NCBI GenBank assembly: GCA_913049815.1
Contig: CAJWYI010000005.1
Coordinates: forward strand, 1-45,172
DNA from: an uncultured Gammaproteobacteria bacterium
GTDB taxonomy: Bacteria > Pseudomonadota > Gammaproteobacteria > Pseudomonadales > Azotimanducaceae
DNA: 45,172 nucleotides
Direction of reading: 5' to 3'
This document shows positions 18,409-27,717 of the stretch, in pieces (position 1 is the stretch's first letter; each line of letters opens with the position of its first letter). Below the pieces are notes generated by a model. The model was not told the origin of the DNA. It worked only from the letters and a program-made list of their open reading frames with translations, and searched no databases. The position numbers and the translations under genes are program-made.

Positions 18409-18438
18409 GGTCGTCTCGTAATTACCAGCTGCATACGT

Positions 18439-19479
18439 CTACAGTTGTTGGGTCCTAATTAGTGCGGTCTCATCATCTCTGATAAAAGGATCCACATCGA
18501 CAACATCCCCGTTCAGTTCGATTCTGACTACGGAACCACGTCCCAACAATATCGTAAAGTGGCCTTTGCCACGAACGCTAAGCACATCACCATCACGATT
18601 TAGATCTGCATACAGCTGCAGCCCATCGGCATCACTGACCTTCAACCAGCACTCACCATAGAACGTAAACGATAGTTCATCGGGCCCGCCTGCATTCACG
18701 TCAACGTAGCGGACATCTGACTCAACTCGACGGTCGACACTGATTTCCGTAAACGTGCTGACCATTTCAGCAACGACGACATCAGAACTCGCAGAGTCAC
18801 TCGTCTGCAGTCCATTATCTGTGAGCAGGTTACGATCGTTGACGTCATTTTCCCGGGGCTCAGCGGTCGTGACGCCAACCAACGGGTCTACATTCGTTAT
18901 CGTCGGCTCTGCTTCTCTAGGATCAGGATTTGTTGCATCGGACCGATCAATCGGGCTGGTTTCCAGTTCAGCGAAGGCAGTGGGATTTTCGGCAAAACGT
19001 TGTGCTGACGGATCGGTGGGTTGATTGTCGATCACCGCGGTCTCCGACACCGTTGTGAGATCCTGCGTGGGTTCGTCATCACCCACCAGCCACCATACCA
19101 ACAGCACAAGGACCAGAGTCACACCCAGGCCAGCTATTCCCGTGGTCAGCACGGGTCCTGTAAAAACTGCCGGCCCCACTTCTTCATCACTGACGGCCCG
19201 CAGTTCCGGTTCATCGGGATGGTCGTACTCGTTCTCATACGCTGCAACAATCTGATCGCCATCGATTTCTAACAACCGCGCGTAGGAACGAAGGTAACCT
19301 TTGATGTAAGCCGCGTTCGGCAACTGCTCGAACCGACCTTCGTCGATGTGGCTGATGTAGGTCGCTGTGAGAAAAAGCTCATCGGCCACCTGTTTCTGTG
19401 TCAATCCAAGTGCCACTCGACGAGTGAATAACACAGTCGATACGGACTGCGATCGCGATTGTTCAGCCGAGTCGTTCAT
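18439..19479 (-). CDS. rodZ: Cytoskeletal/cell-shape protein RodZ
   Basis: RodZ links MreB filaments to the elongasome. The 346-residue protein has an N-terminal cytoplasmic HTH_25 domain (about residues 14-80; LGLTQKQVADEL, TYISHIDEGRFEQLP, YIKGYLRSYARLL). A juxtamembrane segment and one membrane helix (about 112-132, GLGVTLVLVLLVWWLV) follow. Then comes a long acidic Ser/Thr/Asp-rich periplasmic linker and the C-terminal beta domain (SFTFYGECWLKVSDADG to GDVVDVDPF). All domains are present. It is between the pilW remnant and hisS, the standard position. Confidence 0.95.
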   Translation of the reverse strand: MNDSAEQSRSQSVSTVLFTRRVALGLTQKQVADELFLTATYISHIDEGRFEQLPNAAYIKGYLRSYARLLEIDGDQIVAAYENEYDHPDEPELRAVSDEEVGPAVFTGPVLTTGIAGLGVTLVLVLLVWWLVGDDEPTQDLTTVSETAVIDNQPTDPSAQRFAENPTAFAELETSPIDRSDATNPDPREAEPTITNVDPLVGVTTAEPRENDVNDRNLLTDNGLQTSDSASSDVVVAEMVSTFTEISVDRRVESDVRYVDVNAGGPDELSFTFYGECWLKVSDADGLQLYADLNRDGDVLSVRGKGHFTILLGRGSVVRIELNGDVVDVDPFIRDDETALIRTQQL

Positions 19480-19525
19480 GACAACGCAATATCAAACAGG
19501 CCCACTGAACACACAGTACTGGCCT

Positions 19526-19900
19526 CTAACCCGCATACGCCAGTGAGCCGGCGTACTCCTGGTACTTAGGTGCGGACGGAACCACGTTACGCACCTTCAA
19601 AACACAACTGGCCTCGTCATCCTGTCCCTCGATTACCCCAGCCAACCAATTACAGATCCAGAGACTCTGTGCATTATGCTCACAAACCGCGCGGTACCTT
19701 TGATAAATATCACGCGTCTCAACATGATTTCTCTGGTCGACGCGAATCTCCGGGAGATCCAGCAATGATCGAACCTGGTCTGACTTCAATGCGAGACTTT
19801 TCACATCGGACTCTTCCGCAACGGTCCCTTCACCCATTTTCAGCTTACTAATGCCAAGATTCTCGAAGACGATCGCACTAAGTTTGGAATGTCTGATCAT
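19526..19900 (-). pseudogene. pilW: Remnant of pilW/pilF (type IV pilus biogenesis TPR lipoprotein), N-terminal half deleted
   Basis: The frame is 124 codons with no stop. Its sequence follows only the second half of PilF/PilW: VFENLGISKLKMG (family RVFENLGLVSLQMK), DIYQRYRAVCEHNAQSLW (family ARQYYDLFAQxxxQNARSLL), then LAGVIEGQDDEASCVLKVRN and APKYQEYAGS (family PGSLEYQEF). The lipoprotein signal and first three TPRs are missing, and many helix positions have drifted. The ATG still overlaps the rlmN stop by ATGA, so the normal start was apparently kept and an in-frame internal deletion removed the rest. Position between rlmN and rodZ is exactly where pilF lies in Pseudomonas. No lipidation is possible, so it should not act as a pilotin. 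Expression of a short protein cannot be excluded. Confidence 0.7.
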
Positions 19901-21018
19901 GCCTCCGCCTCCGAGGCAATCATTCGATACTGTTCCTGCCTGCGTGTTTTATCCACAACCTGTCCTCTCAGTTGGCCGCAAGCTGCCTCGATATCTTCAC
20001 CACGGGTCGTCCGAACCGTCACTGAATGACCAGCGCGAACCAATCGATCCTGAAAACGTCGGATATTGATGGATGCAGGTCTGCGATATCCGGAACCCGG
20101 GAAAGGATTGAATGGAATCAAGTTGATCTTGCAGGGTAGCGACTTCAGTAGAATTGCCAGTTCCTCTGCATGTTCAGGTTGATCATTGACCTTATCGATT
20201 ACCGTGTACTCCACGGTAATCGTACGTTTGTCCCCAAGGTTCCCGACATACCGGCGTGCTGCATCCAACAGTGTTTCAATATTGTAACGTCGATTGATCG
20301 GAACCAACTCATCACGTAACGCATCATTAGGCGCATGGAGCGACAGTGCCAAAGAACAGTCGGTCGTTTCAATCAGCTTTTCGATGCCTGGAACCACACC
20401 CGCTGTTGAAATCGTAACCTTGCGTTTGGAGATGCCATAACCAAGGTCATCCATCATAATGTCCACTGCAGAAGCAACATTATCGAAGTTCAACAGCGGT
20501 TCACCCATACCCATCATGACCACGTTGGTCACTGCTTGAGCGCGCTCAGGATAGACATCCGCTAGCAAACGATTGACCATTCGCACCTGGCCCACAATTT
20601 CACCCGCTGTGAGGTTGCTATTGAATCCCTGTTTTCCGGTTGAACAGAAACTACAGTCCAGTGCGCATCCGACCTGTGAGGATACACACAAAGTGCCACG
20701 ACTCGATTCGGGGATGAAAACAGTTTCGACAAGGGACCCTGAGGCTGCACGGATAAGCCACTTTCGCGTGCCGTCAACAGATTCGAAAGACTCTTCCACC
20801 GGCGCCTCATAAACCGAACCCATTTCTGACAACGTGGCTCGTAACTTCTTCGACATGTCGGTCATGTCATCGACGTCACTCACCTGACGATGGTGCATCC
20901 ACTTCATCATCTGCTCGGCACGATATGGTTTCTCGCCAAGTTCCAGGAACAGCGCCGTGAGCTGGGCACGGTCCAATCCCAGAAAGTTGATAAATTCTTT
21001 GGTGTCGTCGGCTGTCAC
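19897..21018 (-). CDS. rlmN: Dual-specificity 23S rRNA/tRNA adenine-C2 methyltransferase RlmN
   Basis: This radical-SAM methyltransferase makes m2A2503 in 23S rRNA and m2A37 in some tRNAs. The 373-residue protein has the 4Fe-4S ligands in GCALDCSFC (Cys118, Cys122, Cys125), the resolving Cys111 (GTLCVSSQ) and the methyl-carrying Cys347 (EAACGQL). GMGEPLLN and [10 protein letters not shown] are the SAM-binding and active-site segments. All catalytic residues are present. It lies 17 bp after ndk and overlaps the pilW remnant by ATGA, so it belongs to the ndk-led transcription unit. Confidence 0.97.
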   Translation of the reverse strand: MTADDTKEFINFLGLDRAQLTALFLELGEKPYRAEQMMKWMHHRQVSDVDDMTDMSKKLRATLSEMGSVYEAPVEESFESVDGTRKWLIRAASGSLVETVFIPESSRGTLCVSSQVGCALDCSFCSTGKQGFNSNLTAGEIVGQVRMVNRLLADVYPERAQAVTNVVMMGMGEPLLNFDNVASAVDIMMDDLGYGISKRKVTISTAGVVPGIEKLIETTDCSLALSLHAPNDALRDELVPINRRYNIETLLDAARRYVGNLGDKRTITVEYTVIDKVNDQPEHAEELAILLKSLPCKINLIPFNPFPGSGYRRPASINIRRFQDRLVRAGHSVTVRTTRGEDIEAACGQLRGQVVDKTRRQEQYRMIASEAEA

Positions 21019-21035
21019 GAGTGGTTAGAGCCAGC

Positions 21036-21461
21036 TTACCTGGCGCAAATCTGATCGTCGTTAAAGAAATAGGCAATTTCACGTGCCGCAGATTCAGGAC
21101 TGTCAGAACCATGGACCGCATTAGCATCGATAGATTCAGCAAAATCTGCGCGAATAGTGCCCGCAGCGGCTTCCTGTGGGTTCGTTGCACCCATCAATTC
21201 GCGATTGCGCGCAATTGCGCCTTCACCTTCAAGCACCTGGACGATCACCGGGCCTGAGGTCATGTATTCCACGAGCGATTCATAAAAGGGCTTACCCTCG
21301 TGCTCATGATAGAATCCGCCGGCCTCGTCCTGAGTCAAACGAGCCATCCGCGAGGCGATCACCTGCAGGCCGGCTTTTTCAAAACGCGAAACGACGTCTC
21401 CGATGACATTCTTGGCGACAGCATCCGGTTTGATGATGGAAAAGGTGCGTTCAATGCCCAT
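21036..21461 (-). CDS. ndk: Nucleoside diphosphate kinase
   Basis: This 141-residue enzyme transfers gamma-phosphate between nucleoside triphosphates and diphosphates through a phosphohistidine. [15 protein letters not shown] is the family start, and NAVHGSDS carries the active-site His (about residue 117). The GxTNPxEAxxGTIR loop is present ([14 protein letters not shown]). The ATG has AGGAG nine bases upstream. It heads the run ndk-rlmN-pilW'-rodZ-hisS-yfgM-bamB. Its position just downstream of the Fe-S operon matches Pseudomonas. Confidence 0.97.
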   Translation of the reverse strand: MGIERTFSIIKPDAVAKNVIGDVVSRFEKAGLQVIASRMARLTQDEAGGFYHEHEGKPFYESLVEYMTSGPVIVQVLEGEGAIARNRELMGATNPQEAAAGTIRADFAESIDANAVHGSDSPESAAREIAYFFNDDQICAR

Positions 21462-21512
21462 GAGTCACTCCTAATTGTCTGAAGGTTAGATCCGACGGAT
21501 CGAAAGGCCGGC

Positions 21513-21518
21513 ATTATA
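21513..21518 (-). promoter_or_regulatory. Candidate -10 element of the ndk promoter
   Basis: On the minus strand a perfect TATAAT lies about 50 bp upstream of the ndk ATG. No good -35 hexamer is seen at 16-18 bp spacing. The location between the sufE stop and ndk supports a separate promoter. Confidence 0.45.
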
Positions 21519-21578
21519 AACGAAACTGGGTGCCATCAGGCCGCATTTCAGCAGTTAGTACCTGCGGATAACGTTGAA

Positions 21579-22037
21579 TCAGTGCTGACTCGCTGCTTCT
21601 GATCGGATGCGGTCGATCATCGCACGCAGACCGTTGCTCCGCGCACTACTTAAATGTCGCAATAAGTCCAGTTGCGCCAGGTAGCCATCGATATCGAACG
21701 CCAGTACAGCGCTCGCCGTCTGCCCGTTGTACGCCGAAAGAATGACCCCTAGCAGTCCTTTCACAATAAAGGCGTCGCTGTCTGCCTGAAACCAAAACCT
21801 GTCACCGTCTTTGCGTGCGTTGAGCCAAACCTGGCTCTGGCATCCTCGGACAATCGAATCGTCAGTGCGGTCAGCTTCGAGCATGGACGGCAGTGATTTG
21901 CCAAGGTCGATGATGTACTGGTAGCGCTCTTCCCAGTCCTCGAGGAATTCCATCGTTTCACCGATATCGGCACTTGTAATGCTCGTTCCGAACGGGTTAC
22001 CAGAAGGATTACCCGGAAGATGATCGCGGTCAGTCAT
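21579..22037 (-). CDS. sufE: Sulfur acceptor/transfer protein SufE
   Basis: SufE takes persulfide sulfur from SufS and passes it to the SufBCD scaffold. In the 152-residue form from the ATG at 22037, the family core runs from about residue 27 (FLEDWEERYQYIIDLGKSLP) through the reactive Cys66 in VRGCQSQVW to the C-terminal helices (RHLSSARSNGLRAMIDRI). The N-terminal 25 residues are extra and Gly/Asn/Pro-rich. A TTG at 22043 is also in frame. It is the last gene of the Fe-S operon, just after sufT. Confidence 0.93.
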   Translation of the reverse strand: MTDRDHLPGNPSGNPFGTSITSADIGETMEFLEDWEERYQYIIDLGKSLPSMLEADRTDDSIVRGCQSQVWLNARKDGDRFWFQADSDAFIVKGLLGVILSAYNGQTASAVLAFDIDGYLAQLDLLRHLSSARSNGLRAMIDRIRSEAASQH

Positions 22038-22051
22038 ACCCAATCAGACGT

Positions 22052-22609
22052 TTAGTCAAATAGGCCAGTCGCAAGACGCGCTTCGTCCGTCATCATATCG
22101 CGCGACCACGGCGGATCGAAAACCAGCTCAACCTGGACCTCACTGACGTTTGGCACCAATCCGACGCGCGCTTCCACATCACCTATTAGCACCTGGCCGA
22201 ATCCACATCCAGGTGCTGTCAGTGTCATCTGGATATCCACGCGCTGGTCGTGCTGATCGATATCCACTCCATAAACCAAACCCAGATCAGGCAGGCTGAC
22301 CGGAATTTCTGGATCGAAGACGGTCTGTAGTGCTTCCCAGACCTGTGTCTCGTGAATCTGACTGTCACCAGGCTCTTCGAACATGATCTCAAGCGGCGGC
22401 AGGCCGATCACATCTGCATCGATACCGTCGATCCGGACCATATTGCCCTGATGAATGATGGTGAAGTTACCACCTTCAGATTGAGTCAGCGTCACAAAAG
22501 CATCTTTAGGGACCGAGACTGGATCACCGGCTGGAACCAGACGACCCTCACAAGCTCTCGTCGTCACGACCATGCGACGCTCTGAACCCATGTTCAACGG
22601 TGCGCTCAT
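22052..22609 (-). CDS. sufT: Fe-S cluster maturation protein SufT (MIP18/DUF59 family)
   Basis: This 185-residue protein has an N-terminal extension (about residues 1-85) before the MIP18/DUF59 domain, which is the SufT architecture. The domain signature is DPEIPVSLPDLGLVYGV, followed by MTLTAPGCGFG with the conserved Cys and by VELVFDPPWSRDMMTDEAR. SufT supports cluster delivery or maturation in bacteria with SUF systems. The ATG overlaps the stop of the A-type carrier gene, so translation is probably coupled. Confidence 0.9.
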   Translation of the reverse strand: MSAPLNMGSERRMVVTTRACEGRLVPAGDPVSVPKDAFVTLTQSEGGNFTIIHQGNMVRIDGIDADVIGLPPLEIMFEEPGDSQIHETQVWEALQTVFDPEIPVSLPDLGLVYGVDIDQHDQRVDIQMTLTAPGCGFGQVLIGDVEARVGLVPNVSEVQVELVFDPPWSRDMMTDEARLATGLFD

Positions 22610-23004
22610 TCTTCGTTTGCGTCCGCCGGTGAAACTGTCAGATTAATATTGAAACTCTCACCACAGCCACAGGCGTCCGTGGCGTTGGGATTGTTGAATC
22701 GAAGATTCTGATTGAGGCCATCTTGGGTGTAATCCACTTCTGTGCCACGTAAGGCGGCAGCGTGTAGTGGATCCAGATAAACCTCAACCCCGTTATAGAG
22801 CGGCAGGGTGACATCACCATCTGAAGCTTCATCAACCTCGGAGATGTCATACATGTAACCAGAACAACCGCTCTCCTTAAGCGTGATACGTACACCACGG
22901 TGGCCACTTCGTGCCAATTGTGATTCAAAGTGCCTAGCAGCAGCCTCGGTGACCGAAATAGTCTTGGCCGGGTCGATACCCGGACTGTATGTTTCAACAC
23001 TCAT
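22606..23004 (-). CDS. sufA: A-type Fe-S cluster carrier (SufA/ErpA/IscA family)
   Basis: This 132-residue carrier holds and delivers Fe-S clusters. The three ligand cysteines are present: Cys47 in SGCSGY, and Cys112 and Cys114 in DACGCGESF. The ATG at 23004 has GAGG nine bases upstream and is preferred over the GTG at 23019. The symbol sufA is based on position inside the suf run; sequence alone cannot separate SufA from IscA or ErpA, especially since the locus descends from an isc operon. Confidence 0.85.
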   Translation of the reverse strand: MSVETYSPGIDPAKTISVTEAAARHFESQLARSGHRGVRITLKESGCSGYMYDISEVDEASDGDVTLPLYNGVEVYLDPLHAAALRGTEVDYTQDGLNQNLRFNNPNATDACGCGESFNINLTVSPADANEE

Positions 23005-23037
23005 TCGACTGTACCTCACGATTTCGATGTGTGGTCT

Positions 23038-24270
23038 TCATGACAGCATTGTCCTGACCTTTTCGAGCGCCGTAAACAGGCGATCAACTTCCTCAAACGT
23101 ATTATAGAGGGCAAATGATGCTCGGATGGTTCCTGAAATGCCCAGCCGGTTCATCAGTGGCTGCGTGCAATGGTGCCCCGTTCGCACAGCAACGCCCTGC
23201 TGATCCAGCAACATCCCGACATCAGCAGAAGGTAGCCCTTCCATAAGGAAGCTGAAAGCTCCTGATACCTGATGGGCGCAGCCATAACGCGTGAGACCTT
23301 CAAAGTCCTCTCCGCGTTCCACCGCATAGGATAGTACGGCGTCCTCGTGCGCCGCGATCTCATCGCGGTCAAGGCTATTCAGATAGTCCACTGCAGCGCC
23401 CAAACCTACCGCACCGGCGATATCAGGCGTTCCTGCCTCAAATCGATAAGGAATCTGTTGATACGTTGTGCCGCCAAAAGACACCTGATCAATCATCTCG
23501 CCACCGCCCTGCCAGGGTGACATATCCACCAGCAAATCGGTACGTCCCCAGAGAGCTCCAATCCCCGTGGGTCCATACATTTTGTGCCCTGAAAATGCGT
23601 AGAAGTCGCATCCGAGCTTATGAACATCAATCGTCTGGTGCGCCATTGCCTGAGCACCGTCAAGTAGCACAACCGCTCCCGCGTCATGTGCAAGCCTGAC
23701 AATGTCCTCGACCGGATTCACAGTACCCAACGCGTTCGATACATGCCCCACGGCCACCATACGCACGGGCCCATTCAACTGGGAACGGAAGGCGTCCAGA
23801 TCGATCTCACCCTCGTCAGAGACACTGATCGGGATCACATTCGCCCCGACACGCTCAGCAACCAGTTGCCACGGAACAATATTGGAGTGATGTTCGAGTG
23901 TAGATACGAGGATCTGGTCTCCCGGTTGAAGTCGGTTGCCCCACGAGTACGCCACGAGATTGATGGCCTCGGTCGTGCCGCGGGTCCAGATCAACTGTTT
24001 CTCATCATCACTGCCGATGAACCTCGCGACTTTCTTGCGGGCACCTTCAAATGCTGTCGTTGCACGATCTGCAAGCATATGTGCCGCACGATGTACGTTG
24101 GCATTGTCAAAACGATAGTAGTCCGATATGGCATCAATAACGACATTGGGTTTCTGTGTTGTTGCCGCACTATCAAGATAGACCAACGGGTGGCCATTGA
24201 CTTCGGTCGAAAGGATAGGAAATTGACCGCGCAATGCAGCCACATCCAGTGGGGTAGCCATAGCGTTCAT
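23038..24270 (-). CDS. sufS: Cysteine desulfurase SufS (class II)
   Basis: This PLP enzyme mobilises sulfur from cysteine for the SUF scaffold. The 410-residue protein has PLP-lysine Lys230 in FSGHKMYGP, the active-site Cys368 in RTGHHCTQP (group II RxGHHC pattern), TLEHHSN and the N-terminal LDSAATTQKP. Its partner SufE is encoded in the same operon. The ATG overlaps the sufD stop. A second, IscS-type desulfurase is encoded upstream in the same operon. Confidence 0.96.
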   Translation of the reverse strand: MNAMATPLDVAALRGQFPILSTEVNGHPLVYLDSAATTQKPNVVIDAISDYYRFDNANVHRAAHMLADRATTAFEGARKKVARFIGSDDEKQLIWTRGTTEAINLVAYSWGNRLQPGDQILVSTLEHHSNIVPWQLVAERVGANVIPISVSDEGEIDLDAFRSQLNGPVRMVAVGHVSNALGTVNPVEDIVRLAHDAGAVVLLDGAQAMAHQTIDVHKLGCDFYAFSGHKMYGPTGIGALWGRTDLLVDMSPWQGGGEMIDQVSFGGTTYQQIPYRFEAGTPDIAGAVGLGAAVDYLNSLDRDEIAAHEDAVLSYAVERGEDFEGLTRYGCAHQVSGAFSFLMEGLPSADVGMLLDQQGVAVRTGHHCTQPLMNRLGISGTIRASFALYNTFEEVDRLFTALEKVRTMLS

Positions 24271-25514
24271 GGTGCCTCCTGTTCAAACCAGTTTTGCAGT
24301 CTAGTCCGCAGATATTCGGCGAGTGGTGGTTCAGAAGCGCCGTCCAACAACTCATTAATGAAGGCAAAATTGAGCATTCTGTATGCGGCATCCGGCCCCA
24401 GTCCCCGCGATCGCAGATAGTGCAATGATTCTTCAGACAATTGAGAAACCGTTGCGCCATGCGCGCAAGCAACATCATCGTTATAGATTTCAAGCTCAGG
24501 CTTGGTGTGGACCTGCGCCTTGTAACTGGTCAGGAGATTCTTATTATCGAGGGTTGCCTCAGTTTCTCGAGCCCCCGGATGAATGTGGATCCTTCCGTTG
24601 AAGACGGCACGTGCTTCATCGGCCACAATCCCACGGAAGGTCGATTCACTTGTACAGTGAGGGGCGCTGTGTTCAGCACAGATATGGTAATCAATCCTCT
24701 GTTTCGTCTTCGGCAGATAAGCGCCCACCATACGACTATCTGCTCCCGCGCCGGCATGGTTCACCGTGACATCAAGCCGTTTCAACGGGCTACCTGTTCC
24801 AAGATGAAAACCCGATAGCGATGCATTGGCAGACAACCGCGCGTGGCATCCACCTACGTGAATGGCGGCTTCATGCTCAAGATGTAACCGGTAGTGATGC
24901 AGATGACTGTTCTCGGCGAGCTCGAACTCACTGACACTGTTGGTAAACGCGCGCCCAATGCCGCAAAAGTGTTCAATCAACGTTGCCTGACTACCCGGTT
25001 CCATCAACACGAGCAGACGATGGTTTAACGATCCATGGCTATTGGATTGCCACACGATTCTGATTGGCTGCGAGACAACGCCTCTGATTCGCAACATAAT
25101 ACCGTCATTCAGACGGCTTCCGTTTAATTGAGCAAAGTGCTGTGACACCGGCACGATCGTACCAAGACTGCTACGAATCAGTTGAGCCTCTGTCTCGCTG
25201 GCATCAGCGAGTTTTACGACGTTCACGTTGCTGGGTGTCTCATCGGACAGTTCTGGCTTGTATTGACCATCAACGAACACGACGTCTCGACTGTTCAGGT
25301 CATCGATCCTATATTCACTCGGATCGCTAGAACCTGTCATCGTTGAATCATTAAAGGACTCATCAGTCAACGGACGCAGGCTCGTATTGCGCCAGGCTTC
25401 CGTTTTACGGTCAGGCCAAGGCACGCCAACCAGCGCAGAACGAGACGCAGCGTGAAAGTCTTGTAGCCAGACAGGACTCGCTGCCGGTGCTACCGCTAAC
25501 TGTTCGAAGTCCAT
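24267..25514 (-). CDS. sufD: SufBCD scaffold subunit SufD
   Basis: SufD pairs with SufB on the SufC dimer to assemble Fe-S clusters. The protein has about 415 residues, with a variable N-terminal helical part (WQDFHAASRSALVG type, PWPDRKTEAWRNTSL) and the right-handed beta-helix core (GMVGAYLPKTKQRIDYH-like region). The C-terminal signature CAHGATVSQLSEESLHYLRSRG contains the Cys-x-His pair used at the SufB-SufD interface. The start is ATG at 25514 (TGATG with the sufC stop); a GTG three bases upstream is also possible. Confidence 0.95.
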   Translation of the reverse strand: MDFEQLAVAPAASPVWLQDFHAASRSALVGVPWPDRKTEAWRNTSLRPLTDESFNDSTMTGSSDPSEYRIDDLNSRDVVFVDGQYKPELSDETPSNVNVVKLADASETEAQLIRSSLGTIVPVSQHFAQLNGSRLNDGIMLRIRGVVSQPIRIVWQSNSHGSLNHRLLVLMEPGSQATLIEHFCGIGRAFTNSVSEFELAENSHLHHYRLHLEHEAAIHVGGCHARLSANASLSGFHLGTGSPLKRLDVTVNHAGAGADSRMVGAYLPKTKQRIDYHICAEHSAPHCTSESTFRGIVADEARAVFNGRIHIHPGARETEATLDNKNLLTSYKAQVHTKPELEIYNDDVACAHGATVSQLSEESLHYLRSRGLGPDAAYRMLNFAFINELLDGASEPPLAEYLRTRLQNWFEQEAP

Positions 25515-26263
25515 CACGCGACCTCGTCTTCCAACCAGCGATAGCCCTTCTCTTCAAGTTCCAGAGCAAGCGACTTGTCGCCTGACCGGACGATGCGCCC
25601 GCCCACCAACACATGAACATAGTCCGGTTCGATGTAGTTCAGCAGACGCTGGTAGTGTGTGATCACGACAAAGGACCGATCAGGGGCGCGCAAACTGTTG
25701 ACGCCATCGGCCACGACCTGCAGGGCATCAATATCAAGACCGGAATCCGTCTCGTCCAGGATCGCCACCTTCGGTTGTAGCAGCATCATCTGCATCAACT
25801 CGTTTCGTTTTTTCTCACCACCAGAAAACCCCTCGTTCACCCCCCGGCGGAGAAATGACTGGTCGAGATTCACGGCGTCACATATTCCGCGCGCCTGTTT
25901 CAAAAACTCACTGGCATTGAGCGGTTCTTCGCCATAATGCCTGGACCGCGCTTCGACCGCAGCTTTCAGAAACTCGAGGTTGGTCACACCCGGTACTTCA
26001 ACGGGGTACTGGAAAGCGAGAAACAGCCCGGCTCGACTGCGAATTTCCGGTTCGAGCTCTAGCAGATCCTGGTCATCCATTCGAACTGAGCCGGAAGTCA
26101 CTGTATAGCCAGGCCGTCCCGCCAGCACATGTCCCAACGTACTTTTTCCCGAACCATTGACACCCATGATGGCATGGACCTCACCATCGCTAATCTCAAG
26201 AGAAAGACCCTTTAAGATTTCGGTCTCGTCGACTGAGGCATATAGATCATGAATACTGAGCAT
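25514..26263 (-). CDS. sufC: SUF system ATPase SufC
   Basis: This soluble ABC-type ATPase of 249 residues drives conformational change of SufB-SufD. Walker A is GVNGSGKST (Lys40), the signature is FSGGEKKRNE, Walker B is VAILDETDSGLD, and the switch His is in VVITHYQRLL. The stop/start overlaps on both sides (with sufB and sufD) show tight coupling. Confidence 0.97.
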   Translation of the reverse strand: MLSIHDLYASVDETEILKGLSLEISDGEVHAIMGVNGSGKSTLGHVLAGRPGYTVTSGSVRMDDQDLLELEPEIRSRAGLFLAFQYPVEVPGVTNLEFLKAAVEARSRHYGEEPLNASEFLKQARGICDAVNLDQSFLRRGVNEGFSGGEKKRNELMQMMLLQPKVAILDETDSGLDIDALQVVADGVNSLRAPDRSFVVITHYQRLLNYIEPDYVHVLVGGRIVRSGDKSLALELEEKGYRWLEDEVA

Positions 26264-27699
26264 TACCCAACCGCTCCTTCCAAACTGATTTCGAGCAGCT
26301 TTCCGGCTTCAACCGCGAACTCCATAGGCAGTTCCCTAAACACCTCTTTGCAGAAGCCATTAACGATCATGGCGACAGCCTTCTCAGCGTCCAGTCCACG
26401 CTGCTGACAGAGAAAAAGCTGGTCACCACTCACTCGAGAGGTTGTCGCTTCATGCTCGATAGTCGCCGTCGGATTTTTCCCTTCGATATAAGGAAATGTA
26501 TGCGCGCCGCACTGGTCACCAATCAGAAGAGAGTCACATTGAGTATGATTACGTGCATTCTCTGCACCCGGATTCATCCTCACCATCCCGCGATAGGAAT
26601 TGGAGCCCTGGCCTGCAGAGATGCCCTTAGACACAATGGTCGATCTCGTATTGCGGCCAATATGTACCATCTTCGTTCCTGTATCTGCCTGCTGATGATT
26701 GTTGGACAGTGCGACTGAGTAGAACTCACCGACACTGTTGTCACCCTTCAGGATACAACTGGGATATTTCATCGTAATCGCCGAGCCCGTTTCTACCTGT
26801 GTCCAGGAGATGTGGGCATTGGTGTGAGCGACGCCACGCTTGGTAACAAAGTTGTAGATGCCACCACGCCCGTCCTGATCACCTGGGTACCAGTTCTGAA
26901 CCGTTGAGTATTTGATGCGCGCATTGTCCAGAGCAACCAGTTCAACGACGGCAGCATGCAACTGATTTTCGTCTCGCATCGGGGCTGTACAACCTTCGAG
27001 GTAGCTCACCTCGCTGCCCTCGTCCGCCACGATCAACGTCCGTTCAAACTGTCCCGTTTTCGCCTCGTTGATACGAAAGTAGGTGGAGAGTTCCATAGGA
27101 CATCGCACACCTTTCGGAATGTACACAAAGGAACCATCCGAGAAGACCGCGCAATTTAATGCTGAGTAATAGTTGTCCGATACGGGCACCACACTCCCCA
27201 GGTGTTGACGGACCAGATCCGGATGCGTCTTCACGGCTTCGCTAATAGGGCAGAAAATCACCCCCGCCTCCTCAAGCTTCTCACGGAAGGTGGTGGCTAC
27301 GGAGACCGAGTCAAATACGGCATCAACGGCAACGCCCGCAAGCATCTCCTGTTCGTGCAGCGGTATCCCGAGTTTCTCGTAGGTCGCCAGCAGCTCCGGG
27401 TCCACTTCATCAAGGCTCTTCGGCTTGTCTTCCATGCTCTTGGGTGCGGAATAGTAGGAAATTGCGTTGAAATCAATATCCGGATAGCTCACATGAGCCC
27501 AGTCGGGCTCTGTCATAGTGAGCCACTGGCGATAGGCGTTCAGACGCCATTCCAGCAGCCACTCAGGCTCGTCCTTTCGCGCGGAGATGAAGCGGATCAC
27601 TTCCTCGTTCAATCCAGGTGGCAGCGTTTCGGACTCGATGTCGGTCACGAAACCGGCTTCGTAATCCTGCTTGATAAGTTCGTCTATCTGCTCAGACAT
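26263..27699 (-). CDS. sufB: SUF scaffold protein SufB
   Basis: This 478-residue protein is the main scaffold on which SUF clusters are built. Residues matching E. coli functional sites are visible: Cys237 in LEGCTAP (entry site for persulfide), the TQCDSLLIG cysteine and the Glu in EHEATTS. QNWYPGD and [13 protein letters not shown] are typical beta-helix segments. Its start is 18 bp downstream of iscS. The Shine-Dalgarno is weak, but coupling to neighbours is tight. Confidence 0.97.
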   Translation of the reverse strand: MSEQIDELIKQDYEAGFVTDIESETLPPGLNEEVIRFISARKDEPEWLLEWRLNAYRQWLTMTEPDWAHVSYPDIDFNAISYYSAPKSMEDKPKSLDEVDPELLATYEKLGIPLHEQEMLAGVAVDAVFDSVSVATTFREKLEEAGVIFCPISEAVKTHPDLVRQHLGSVVPVSDNYYSALNCAVFSDGSFVYIPKGVRCPMELSTYFRINEAKTGQFERTLIVADEGSEVSYLEGCTAPMRDENQLHAAVVELVALDNARIKYSTVQNWYPGDQDGRGGIYNFVTKRGVAHTNAHISWTQVETGSAITMKYPSCILKGDNSVGEFYSVALSNNHQQADTGTKMVHIGRNTRSTIVSKGISAGQGSNSYRGMVRMNPGAENARNHTQCDSLLIGDQCGAHTFPYIEGKNPTATIEHEATTSRVSGDQLFLCQQRGLDAEKAVAMIVNGFCKEVFRELPMEFAVEAGKLLEISLEGAVG

Positions 27700-27717
27700 G
27701 ACTGGCTCGCTTCTCGT

